This document shows, piece by piece, positions 6,849-14,987 of a stretch of 37,909 nt of DNA. A model generated the notes under the pieces. The model worked only from the letters and a program-made list of their open reading frames with translations, was not told where the DNA came from and searched no databases. The stretch is from the NCBI GenBank assembly GCA_964541605.1, contig CAZIQY010000025.1, positions 1-37,909 of the forward strand, read 5' to 3'. The stretch is from CAZIQY01 sp964541605. GTDB lineage: Bacteria; Desulfobacterota; Syntrophia; Syntrophales; UBA2185. Every line of letters starts with the position of its first letter. The first letter of the stretch is position 1. A program made the position numbers and the translations under genes.

Positions 6849-9593
6849 TCAACAAACAGGTTTTTCCTCCGGTAAATGATCATGGTCTCCCGTCTTCCAC
6901 GGACGTTTTTTCAAATCCATGATGACAAAGATCACAAAGCTGACGACAATGATGAGTATCCAGTGTCCCGGCGAGATGGGCGCGCTGTGGAAGAGTCGGT
7001 TCATGAAAGGCGCGTAGGTGAACAGGATCTGCAACAGGATCATCAAGAAAGCCCCGGCAAGGGTCCATGGATTGGACAGAAACCCGATCCTGAAAACCGG
7101 TCTGGTCAGAGACCGGCAGTTAAAAAGATAAAACAGTTCGATCATGACGAACAGATTGACAGCTACCGTCCGGGCTTGATCGAGGTCCGTCCCCCGTCGC
7201 ACTTCCCAGATGAACGTGGCGAACACACCGATCAGCATGAGGGTGCTCACCAGCAGGATCTGGATAATGATATCTTTTGTCAGAATAGGACTACCGGGTT
7301 CCCGCGGAGGTCTCATCATCACATCCCGTTCCTTGGGTTCAAAAGCAAGGGTGAGTCCGAGCAGCAGGGCAGTTGTCATGTTGATCCAGAGAATCTGTAC
7401 GGGAAGAATGGGAAGTATGACTCCTGCGAGGATAGACGCAAGGATCACCAGTCCCTCTCCCCCGTTGGTCGGAAGGGTCCAGATGATAAATTTTGTCAGG
7501 TTGTCGAAGACCCGCCTTCCTTCCTCCACCGCCGCCTCGATGGACGCAAAGCTGTCATCTGTGAGGATCATATCGGCAGCCTCTTTTGCCACATCCGTCC
7601 CTGTGATGCCCATGGCAATGCCAATATTGGCCTGTCTGAGAGCGGGCGCATCATTCACGCCGTCGCCTGTCATGGCCACTACATGTCCTCGGGCTTGCAA
7701 CGCTTCGACGAGGCGCAGTTTCTGCTCAGGAGCCACCCGGGCAAAAACGGACGTTTTGTCAACAACGTCAATGAGCTTCGTATCGGTGATTTCCGCAAGT
7801 TCCCTCCCTGTAAGGACGAACGTTTTGCCGTCGCCACCCCCTCTGTCTCCCTCCATGCCAAGCTGACCCGCGATCGCCACGGCAGTCAGGGCGTGATCCC
7901 CCGTGATCATCTTCACGTCGATGCCCGCCGTCTTGCAGGTCCTGATGGCATGAATGGCCTCTTCCCGAGGCGGGTCTATCATACCCTGAAGACCGAGAAA
8001 GGTGAGTCCTTTCAACAGGTCCTCGGCAATTATCTTTTCGTGACCATAGACCATATATTTACGGGCCAGGGCGAGAACACGGAGGCCATTGCCGGCCATG
8101 TTCTCGACCGACGCCATGACCTTCTCCCTATGAAGGGGGAGGGTCTCGCCATGTCGGTCCATGTTATTTGCGCAACTGTCCAGCACCTTCTCCACAGCGC
8201 CTTTCACATAGATGACCATGGACCCTGCGGCGACATCATCATGCAGAGTGGCCATGAACTGCCGCTGAGATTCGAATGGTATGACATCCACCCGGGGTGA
8301 GCGCCCGTTCATCTCCTTTTCCGTGAGACCCGCCTTGTATGCCGCCACGATGAGAGCGCCCTCCGTCGGATCTCCCTGCACGGTCCAGCGGCCATCGGAC
8401 TCGATGATTCGTGAATCGTTGCAGAGAAGTCCCGCCTTAAGACATTCATAGAGGGATTCCACTTGCGCCGCCTCGACATATTCTCCATTTTTCAAGAAAG
8501 TCCCTTCCGGTGTGTAGCCGCTTCCCGTCACGGCATACACGTCATCCCCTGTCATGATCTGCTGCACTGTCATCTGGTTTTCCGTCAGGGTTCCCGTCTT
8601 GTCGGAGCAGATCACCGTGGTGCTTCCCAGGGTCTCCACAGCGGGAAGTTTCCGAATGATGGCACGACAACGGGCGAGGCGATTGACACCGATGGCAAGA
8701 GTAATGGTCACTGCGGCGGGCAAACCTTCGGGAATCGCCCCTACAGCCAGGGCGACGGCAGCCATGAACATGGTAACGAGGGATTCTCCCCGGTACACGC
8801 CGACAAGAAACGTCAGGATGGCAAGGGCCAGTATGGCCATGAGAAGGACTTTGCTGAATTCCGCAATCTTTTGTGTCAGGGGCGTGGAGAGATCATCCGC
8901 CTTCTTGATAAGTTCGGATATGCGGCCCGTTTCCGTCTGGTCCCCGATGGCGATGACGATTCCCTCTCCCTGCCCATAGGTGACATGGGTCCCCGCATAA
9001 GCCATATTTCTTCGGTCCGCCAGGATCGCATCAGGGGAAAGGGGGTCGACACATTTCACAACAGGCGCCGATTCCCCCGTCAGGGGGGATTCGTCGATCT
9101 GCAAATCACGTATCAGGGAGAGGCGCAGGTCCGCCGGTACTTTATCCCCCGACTGCAGAAGGACGAGGTCACCGGGAACCAGTTCCTCAGAGAAAACCGT
9201 TGTTTTCTCGCTGTCCCGCAATACCGTCGTTTTCGTAACCAGCATTTCCTTGAGAGACTCTACGGCTTTTTCCGCTTTTGCTTCCTGAAGGAAACCCACG
9301 ACGGCGTTGATCAGCACAACGCCAAAGATAACCGCCGAGTCAACCCACTCCTGAAGCAAGGCCGTCACCAGGGTCGCAGCCATAAGAATATACACGAGAG
9401 GCTGGTGGAACTGGAGCAGAAATCGCTTGAAGGGGTGAACGCGCGGTTTCACCGAAAGCCTGTTAGGTCCGAAATGTTTCTGCCGACGCTTGACCTCAAA
9501 GGCGGACAGTCCCTTCCCCGGCTGGCTTTCAAGCATGGTCGCCACGTCCTCAGCCGGACAGTGGTGCCAATGTTTGCAGAGAATTCTTTCCAT
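6849..9593 (-). CDS. P-type cation-transporting ATPase (P2-like)
   Basis: 914 residues with the full P2-type plan: N-terminal cation-ATPase domain (1-70), M1-M2, actuator domain with TGES (172-175), M3-M4 with PEGLP (288-292), phosphorylation site D331 in DKTGTLTENQ, nucleotide domain with VKGAVEK, hinge GDGVNDAPAL and six C-terminal helices. An inner-membrane pump driven by ATP. Substrate is uncertain: PEGLP is the Ca2+/Mn2+/Na+-type M4 signature, but M6 reads WINMTTALLLGL where SERCA-like Ca2+ pumps have N-x-x-x-D, so the acidic M6 ligand is missing. The ribosome binding site is weak. Followed 10 bases later by surE. Confidence 0.88.
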   Translation of the reverse strand: MERILCKHWHHCPAEDVATMLESQPGKGLSAFEVKRRQKHFGPNRLSVKPRVHPFKRFLLQFHQPLVYILMAATLVTALLQEWVDSAVIFGVVLINAVVGFLQEAKAEKAVESLKEMLVTKTTVLRDSEKTTVFSEELVPGDLVLLQSGDKVPADLRLSLIRDLQIDESPLTGESAPVVKCVDPLSPDAILADRRNMAYAGTHVTYGQGEGIVIAIGDQTETGRISELIKKADDLSTPLTQKIAEFSKVLLMAILALAILTFLVGVYRGESLVTMFMAAVALAVGAIPEGLPAAVTITLAIGVNRLARCRAIIRKLPAVETLGSTTVICSDKTGTLTENQMTVQQIMTGDDVYAVTGSGYTPEGTFLKNGEYVEAAQVESLYECLKAGLLCNDSRIIESDGRWTVQGDPTEGALIVAAYKAGLTEKEMNGRSPRVDVIPFESQRQFMATLHDDVAAGSMVIYVKGAVEKVLDSCANNMDRHGETLPLHREKVMASVENMAGNGLRVLALARKYMVYGHEKIIAEDLLKGLTFLGLQGMIDPPREEAIHAIRTCKTAGIDVKMITGDHALTAVAIAGQLGMEGDRGGGDGKTFVLTGRELAEITDTKLIDVVDKTSVFARVAPEQKLRLVEALQARGHVVAMTGDGVNDAPALRQANIGIAMGITGTDVAKEAADMILTDDSFASIEAAVEEGRRVFDNLTKFIIWTLPTNGGEGLVILASILAGVILPILPVQILWINMTTALLLGLTLAFEPKERDVMMRPPREPGSPILTKDIIIQILLVSTLMLIGVFATFIWEVRRGTDLDQARTVAVNLFVMIELFYLFNCRSLTRPVFRIGFLSNPWTLAGAFLMILLQILFTYAPFMNRLFHSAPISPGHWILIIVVSFVIFVIMDLKKRPWKTGDHDHLPEEKPVC

Positions 9594-9629
9594 ATGCAGA
9601 TCTTTTTTGAATACACCAGTGTGATTAAA

Positions 9630-9660
9630 TGATCAACCCTTACATACCCGGACAGAGGGC
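9630..9660. repeat. 31-bp direct repeat, copy 1
   Basis: Exact copy of 9691-9721, 61 bases apart and in the same orientation. It repeats the last 7 codons plus stop and adjoining bases of the beta-CASP gene, but lies outside any gene, in the leader of the P-type ATPase. Likely a local duplication. Confidence 0.85.
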
Positions 9661-9690
9661 TGAATTCTCCGAGAACATGGATCTCGAAAC

Positions 9691-9721
9691 TGATCAACCC
9701 TTACATACCCGGACAGAGGGC
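9691..9721. repeat. 31-bp direct repeat, copy 2 (gene 3' end)
   Basis: Identical to 9630-9660. It spans the stop codon (9701-9703) and final residues (LCPGM) of the beta-CASP metallo-hydrolase, so this is presumably the parent copy. Confidence 0.85.
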
Positions 9722-11218
9722 ATGTACCCGTTTCAAGTGATGATCTTTTGCCTGAAGATTCAGATGACGCATGGCGCCCAGCTCAGGCGCCGAGGCCTTG
9801 AAACCTAACCTTTGCGTTATCATCTCAGCCATATCAAGGGAGTTCTTTCTATCACCATGAACGACAAAAACCTCCTTCACGCGTGAAAAATTGGACAACC
9901 ACGTCAGTATCTGACAGCCGTCGGCATGGTAGGAAAAAGCGTCGAACGTCTTCACTTTCATTCTGACGACTTTTTCGACATATCTGACATTGGGCGTGCC
10001 ATCTGCATATTCTTCAATGGGAATTTGAATGGTCTTCGCTCCACGCTGCAGTTTCCACCCAGGCGTGCCGGGCGCCTGCCACCCGACGATTACGAGCAGA
10101 TTCTTCGGATTGTCAATCATTTTTTCCAGGTGCCTGGGAGAATTGGCATGATCCAGCATCGCGCTAGCGGAAATGTAAATGGCAGCTTGTCCGTGCTCAT
10201 GCATCGCGAGGGCATCTTGTGAGCCGATTTCATAAAGATTCGGAAAGGAAAGCGGGGTCTCTCCGGACGAAAGGTGCGCCCGGACTTCAAGGCTAAAGTA
10301 ATTGCTGTATTTTCTATAAATTTTCGTGATTTCCCGTGCCGTAAAGCTGTCGACATAGACCGGCGTCTCAGGGGGAATGATTCCCCGACCTTTCAACGTT
10401 CCGATGATATACAACAGCCTCTGAGTTCTATCCAGGGCAAAGGCGGGGATCAAAACGCTCCCTCCCCTCTTCAGGGTTTTCTTAATTTCATCTCCAAAGG
10501 TGTCAAAACCGGCATCTTTCCGTCGGATGGTGCCGGCTGTAGACTCAACCAGGATATAGTCTCCCTCGTGAACTATGTCCGGGTTGCTTAACAGGGGAAG
10601 ATGGCTGTTTCCCATGTCCCCTGTTGCGACGATCTTAACGGTTCCATCGACGCCCTTGATCCAGATCTCGATGATGGATGATCCCATGATATGTCCCGCA
10701 TTCCGAAATATTACCGAAACGTCGGAACTCAGGTTCAAATGCTGATCATAGGAAACCGCCATAAAGTGATTCATCATCCGGTCATAGTCATCAAAATCAT
10801 AAACTGCTTTTCCTTCTCTCTTTGCGAGTTCAAGACTCATCTTCAGAATGGCGCCGCACAGCGTCTTCGTGGCGTCCGTGCCGATTGTTTTGCCTTTGAA
10901 ACCCCTCCTGTAGAGAAGCGGAATTCGACCGGCATGATCAATGTGGGCATGCGTGAGAAGAACAAAATCGATGGTGGCCGGATCGAAATCAATGACACTG
11001 TTTCGCGCCTCATGCTCTCCATAGAAAAGTCCAAAATCGATCAGCAGCCGCGCTTTTCCCGTATCTATCAGATAGCAGGAGCCTCCCACCATCTGTGCCG
11101 CGCCCAGGAACCGGATAGAAGGGAAACCGGACTGTGAAAAACACAGGGGAGCTGATAATGAAAAAAAGATAAGCGCAACGAACAGGGCAAGAAATATATA
11201 TCGAAGTTTCCTGGACAT
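9701..11218 (-). CDS. Exported MBL-fold beta-CASP metallo-hydrolase
   Basis: 505 residues. After a 28-residue secretory signal (RK, then IFLALFVALIFFSLSA, Ser/Gln region) comes a metallo-beta-lactamase fold with the zinc motif H90-x-H92-x-D94-H95 (THAHIDHAGR), a beta-CASP insert and C-terminal blocks SASAMLDHANSPRH, GWQAPGTPGWKLQ and FSYHADGCQILTW, with VHGD near the end. These are the motifs of the RNA-processing (CPSF73/RNase J-like) branch. Such enzymes are usually cytoplasmic RNases, so a signal peptide is unusual. The cysteine in APLCFS does not make a proper lipobox. ATG at 11218 gives a standard signal peptide; an in-frame ATG at 11254 is the alternative. Substrate unknown. Confidence 0.8.
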   Translation of the reverse strand: MSRKLRYIFLALFVALIFFSLSAPLCFSQSGFPSIRFLGAAQMVGGSCYLIDTGKARLLIDFGLFYGEHEARNSVIDFDPATIDFVLLTHAHIDHAGRIPLLYRRGFKGKTIGTDATKTLCGAILKMSLELAKREGKAVYDFDDYDRMMNHFMAVSYDQHLNLSSDVSVIFRNAGHIMGSSIIEIWIKGVDGTVKIVATGDMGNSHLPLLSNPDIVHEGDYILVESTAGTIRRKDAGFDTFGDEIKKTLKRGGSVLIPAFALDRTQRLLYIIGTLKGRGIIPPETPVYVDSFTAREITKIYRKYSNYFSLEVRAHLSSGETPLSFPNLYEIGSQDALAMHEHGQAAIYISASAMLDHANSPRHLEKMIDNPKNLLVIVGWQAPGTPGWKLQRGAKTIQIPIEEYADGTPNVRYVEKVVRMKVKTFDAFSYHADGCQILTWLSNFSRVKEVFVVHGDRKNSLDMAEMITQRLGFKASAPELGAMRHLNLQAKDHHLKRVHALCPGM

Positions 11219-11360
11219 GACAACGACGAGACCTCTAAGGCATCCTACACACAAAAAACGGTGTTCGTCGACAAAAATAATGTCTGACGTTTAAAACTGT
11301 GATATGTAGTTTTGCAAAAAAGGATATGTCTTATCAATTACTTTATTATGGAGAATCGTA

Positions 11361-11459
11361 ATGGCAAAATCAAGGGACGTTCAGAAAGATACTAAAAAGA
11401 AGCCAACCAAAACAGCAAAGGAAAGAAAGAAGGAAAAGCAGGACAAGAAAAAGAAATAA
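11361..11459 (+). CDS. 32-aa lysine-rich small protein
   Basis: A 33-codon frame beginning MAKSRDVQKDTKKKP and ending KKKK; about half the residues are Lys or Arg. GGAG lies 7 bases before the ATG and a strong terminator starts right at the stop codon, both signs of a real gene. Tiny, highly basic proteins of this composition, starting MAKSRD, recur in bacterial genomes next to unrelated genes; nucleic-acid or ribosome binding is plausible but not shown. Convergent with dnaK. Confidence 0.65.
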   Translation: MAKSRDVQKDTKKKPTKTAKERKKEKQDKKKK

Positions 11460-11497
11460 AAGTCGTCATTCCTCCTTGCGAAAGAATGACGACTTTT
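11458..11497. terminator. Bidirectional intrinsic terminator
   Basis: GTCGTCATTC (11462-11471) pairs perfectly with GAATGACGAC (11484-11493) around a 12-base loop, flanked by AAAA and TTTT so each strand ends in a U run. It lies between the convergent Lys-rich small gene and dnaK and can stop both. Confidence 0.9.
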
Positions 11498-11509
11498 CAC
11501 GATTTCATC

Positions 11510-13448
11510 TTATTTTACTTCTTCAAAATCCGCATCGACGACATCATCGTCCTTTTTGCCGGGCCCTGCCTGCTCAGCCTTCGCGCCGCCCTGGGCGCCG
11601 GCGCCTGCACCCGCGCCTTCCTGCTGCGCCGTTGCCTTGGAATACATGGCCTCTGCAAGTTTGTGCGATGCATTGGTCAGATCTTCCTGCGCCTTCTTGA
11701 TGGCATCGACATCATCCCCTTCAAGGGCCTTCTTGACCCGAACAATGGCGTCTTCAATCTTCGTTTTTTCCGACGCATCGACCTTATCGCCGAATTCCTT
11801 GATATTCTTCTCCACGCTGTAGACCATGGAATCTGCCTGATTTCTCGCTTCTATCAACTCCCTTTTCTTCTTGTCATCCTCGGCATGAGATTCCGCATCT
11901 CTGACCAGTTTCTGGATTTCTGCTTCACTCAGACCGCTCGAAGCCGTGATCTTGATGCTCTGTTCCTTTCCCGTTCCGAGGTCTTTGGCAGACACATGGA
12001 CAATACCGTTTGCATCGATGTCAAAGGCCACCTCGATCTGCGGCATCCCCCTCGGTGCAGGAGGAATGCCGACCAGCTCAAACCGTCCCAGCGTCCTGTT
12101 ATCCGCCGCCATGGATCTCTCTCCCTGTAGGACATGAATGCTAACGGCAGGCTGGTTGTCCGCCGCAGTAGAGAATATCTGGCTCTTTTTGGTCGGAATG
12201 GTCGTATTCTTATCAATCAGTCTTGTCATCACACCGCCTAGGGTTTCAATACCCAGAGAAAGCGGCGTGACATCGAGCAGAAGCACATCCTTCACATCCC
12301 CGGACAGAACGCCTCCCTGGATGCCGGCGCCGATGGCAACGACCTCGTCAGGATTGACGCCTTTGTGGGGCTCTTTCCCGAATATCTCCTTTACCTTCTG
12401 CTGAACCCTCGGCATCCGGGTCATGCCGCCCACAAGAATGACCTCATCGATATCTTTCGGAGCCAGATTGGCGTCCTTGAGGGCTGTCCTGCAAGGATCA
12501 ACCGTTTTTTCGATCAGGTCTTCCACCAGGGCTTCCAGCTTGGCCCGTGTCAACTTCATCGTCAAATGTTTGGGACCGGATGCATCCGCCGTAACAAAGG
12601 GCAGGTTGATGTCCGTTTCCATAACCGTGGAAAGTTCCATCTTCGCCTTCTCCGCCGCTTCCTTAATGCGCTGAAGGGCCATTCTGTCTTTTCTGATATC
12701 AATGCCCTGATCCTTCATGAACTCCGTGGCGATGTGATCAATCAATCTCTGATCAAAATCCTCCCCGCCCAGATGGGTATCGCCGTTCGTCGATTTGACT
12801 TCAAAAACACCGTCTCCCAGTTCCAGGATGGAGATATCGAATGTTCCACCCCCGAGGTCAAATACGGCAATCTTTTCATCCTTCTTCTTGTCGAGTCCAT
12901 AAGCCAAAGCCGCCGCAGTCGGTTCATTGATGATTCTCAACACATTCAATCCCGCGATCCTCCCCGCATCCTTGGTGGCCTGTCGCTGAGAATCATTAAA
13001 ATAGGCAGGAACCGTAATAACCGCATCGGTTACTTTCTCGCCCAGATAGTCTTCCGCAGTCTGCTTCATCTTTCCAAGGACCATGGAAGATATCTCCGCA
13101 GGACTGTAATTCCGCCCCTTAACGGTTATCTGTGCATCGCCGTTGGATGCCTCGGTAATCTTGAAGGGACTGATCNNNNNNNNNNATCTTTTTGTCATAT
13201 TGAACCTCTTTCGAGGCGTACTTCCTTCCGATGAGTCTCTTGATGGCATATACGGTATTTTCAGGGTTTGTTATAGCCTGCCTTTTTGCAATCTGGCCCA
13301 CCAGCCTCTCATCGCTATCCGTGAAGGCCACCATGGACGGAGTCGTCCTGTTACCCTCCTGATTGGCTATAACGACGGGGTCTCCACCTTCCATGATCGC
13401 GACACAAGAATTTGTCGTCCCCAAATCAATCCCAATAATTTTCCCCAT
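11510..13448 (-). CDS. dnaK: Chaperone DnaK (Hsp70), interrupted by N gap
   Basis: ATP-driven Hsp70 chaperone. N-terminal nucleotide domain with IGIDLGTTNS, VFDLGGGTFDISILE and VILVGGMTRMPRVQ, then substrate domain, helical lid and the DADFEEVK tail. The ten Ns at 13176-13185 throw the two parts into different frames. The flanks share three bases (GAT, minus strand); joining them on that overlap gives VQYDKKISPFKIT, exactly the length and sequence expected of DnaK, and a 641-residue protein. So the gene is probably intact and the gap false. Start is backed by AAGGAGG. Third gene of gmhA-grpE-dnaK; dnaJ is not adjacent and no HrcA operator (CIRCE) was seen. Confidence 0.95.
13176..13185. other. 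Assembly gap (10 N), probably false
   Basis: A placeholder run inside dnaK. The plus-strand left flank ends in GATC and the right flank begins ATC; merging on the shared ATC removes 13 characters and restores the dnaK frame. Positions to the right would then shift by 13. Confidence 0.85.
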
Positions 13449-13531
13449 GATGATTTATCCTCCTTACTCTTGAATCTCCAAATTAGACTATTTAAAATAC
13501 CTTGCTTATTATTAAGGGTGTTCTTTCCCTT

Positions 13532-14107
13532 CTATGATTCTTCACAGTCTTCCTGTTTTGCCCGTTTACATATAGAAACCTTGGCCGGTCTCAACAACCT
13601 TCCATTCAAAAGGTATCCCTTTTCCAGTTCATCGACAATCTGATTGTCTGCGTGAACGCCACTTTCAATCTGGAAAAGGGCCTCATGAACGTTCGGATCA
13701 AATGTCCTGTCAATGCATTTAATCTGCTCTACACCATGTTTTTCGAGACAACCCAGCAACTGATCCTGAACCAGCTTGAGTCCTTTCTTAAATGTCTCTA
13801 AATCACCGGCGTTGCCGGTTTGTCCCAGCGCACGATCCAGACTGTCCACCATCGGCAGGATATCTTTAATCAGATTTTCATTTCCGTATTTGATTGCGTC
13901 GGCCTTGTCCCTGGCCGCCCGCTTCTTGATGTTTTCGAGTTCCGCCACAGCCCGCACATACTTATCATAATTCTCGGCGGCCTCCTTCTCCTTCTCCGCA
14001 TACTTAACGGCCAACTCGTCCGCTTCCCCCGTTTTCTCAACCTCTAAAGGCTTTACCTGAAAATCAGACGGTTCTTTTATGTTATCTTTTTTGGCTTTCT
14101 TGACCAT
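13532..14107 (-). CDS. grpE: Nucleotide exchange factor GrpE
   Basis: 191 residues. An acidic, charged N-terminal part, a long coiled-coil helix (about residues 40-90, with YVRAVAELENIKKRAARDK), then the compact head with LPMVDSLDRAL, HEALFQIE and the C-terminal LLNGRLLRPAKVSI signature. GrpE speeds ADP release from DnaK, whose gene follows 83 bases downstream. ATG at 14107 is preferred; 21 in-frame upstream codons overlap the gmhA stop and are not conserved in type. The gap to gmhA is 16 bases, so co-transcription is expected. Confidence 0.95.
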   Translation of the reverse strand: MVKKAKKDNIKEPSDFQVKPLEVEKTGEADELAVKYAEKEKEAAENYDKYVRAVAELENIKKRAARDKADAIKYGNENLIKDILPMVDSLDRALGQTGNAGDLETFKKGLKLVQDQLLGCLEKHGVEQIKCIDRTFDPNVHEALFQIESGVHADNQIVDELEKGYLLNGRLLRPAKVSICKRAKQEDCEES

Positions 14108-14123
14108 ACGCTGCTCTGTCCTT

Positions 14124-14708
14124 TTACTTGATGTCAGGTCTCTGAAACAGTTTAAAATCAACCATCTCACAGATCACATGGGCCACTGTAATATGAACCT
14201 CCTGAACACGAGGTGTGCTGTTTGATGAAACATTGAGAGAATAATCCACCATGCGGGCGATATCCCCGCCATCTCTTCCCGTGAAGCCGATGGTAACCAG
14301 CCCCATTTTCTTTGCCATTTCCAGAGCCTTTATGACATTCGGCGACTTTCCGCTTGTGCTGATCCCCCAGGCCACATCACCTGCCTGGCCGATTGCCCTG
14401 ATCTGCTTGCTGAAGATTTCAGAAAAATCATAATCATTGCCGATGCTCGTAATAACCGAGGTATCCGTGCTCAAGGCAATGGCCGGAAGCGGTGGTCTCT
14501 CAATGATAAATCGGTTGACGAACTCCGCGGCAATATGCTGCGCATCCGCGGCAGAGCCCCCGTTTCCAAAGAGGAGAATCTTGTTCCCCGCCTTTAGAGC
14601 ACTCGTAACAGCCTCAACCACACGGACAATCCTGCTGAGATTCTCGTTCACAAAAATCTCTTTAAGCTGACTGCTTTCCTTAAATATCTTTACGATGTGA
14701 TCTTCCAT
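14124..14708 (-). CDS. gmhA: Sedoheptulose-7-phosphate isomerase GmhA
   Basis: 194-residue SIS-domain protein with the GmhA pattern: LFGNGGSAADAQHIAAEFVNRF, STDTSVITSIGNDYDF, ISTSGKSPNVIKAL and EVHITVAHVICEMVD, the last carrying the His/Glu of the active site. It converts sedoheptulose 7-phosphate to D-glycero-D-manno-heptose 7-phosphate, the first step of ADP-heptose synthesis for LPS. This fits the heptosyltransferase-like gene at 36623. It is first in the transcript gmhA-grpE-dnaK and has a good promoter 48 bases upstream of its ATG. The placement with chaperone genes is unusual. Confidence 0.92.
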   Translation of the reverse strand: MEDHIVKIFKESSQLKEIFVNENLSRIVRVVEAVTSALKAGNKILLFGNGGSAADAQHIAAEFVNRFIIERPPLPAIALSTDTSVITSIGNDYDFSEIFSKQIRAIGQAGDVAWGISTSGKSPNVIKALEMAKKMGLVTIGFTGRDGGDIARMVDYSLNVSSNSTPRVQEVHITVAHVICEMVDFKLFQRPDIK

Positions 14709-14755
14709 ATTTTTCCATCCGGAATCGCCCGCTCAAACTGGGCAAATTCGCGACT

Positions 14756-14784
14756 AATATATTTATCGCCCCCTCCCATGTCAA
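14756..14784 (-). promoter_or_regulatory. Sigma-70 promoter for gmhA-grpE-dnaK
   Basis: On the minus strand TTGACA (14784-14779), a 17-base spacer and TATATT (14761-14756). Predicted start near 14749, leaving a leader of about 40 bases before gmhA. No CIRCE element or obvious heat-shock promoter was found nearby. Confidence 0.75.
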
Positions 14785-14987
14785 GGGCAGGGCACTGATT
14801 TGTTCTCTGACGACCGGTTACCGGTTTTATATGAGCACACAGATTTTTTATTTCCCTTTCTTCTTCTGGCTTCTGAATTCTGTCTCCTGACTCCTGTTTC
14901 TCATCATTCGTTGTGCCCGCGCCGGGCATGGGTGTTAGTTAGGATACAAAGAGGGGAAGAAAATGGATAATAAAAAGATTGACGTTT

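Noticed and set aside
6876..8300. Long open frame antisense to the P-type ATPase
   Set aside because: It is a shadow of the ATPase gene in GC-rich codons; composition is His/Asp/Arg-rich and no family motif is seen.
11135..11218. Lipoprotein signal on the beta-CASP enzyme
   Set aside because: The cysteine in APLCFS lacks the small residue required before it and the right -3 residue; an ordinary secretory signal fits better.
13186..13249. Separate start for a truncated DnaK at 13249
   Set aside because: The apparent start arises from reading the pre-gap DnaK sequence in a wrong frame through Ns; the overlap join explains it.
14709..14987. CIRCE or heat-shock operator before gmhA-grpE-dnaK
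   Set aside because: No TTAGCACTC-N9-GAGTGCTAA-like inverted repeat; only a standard sigma-70 promoter was found.
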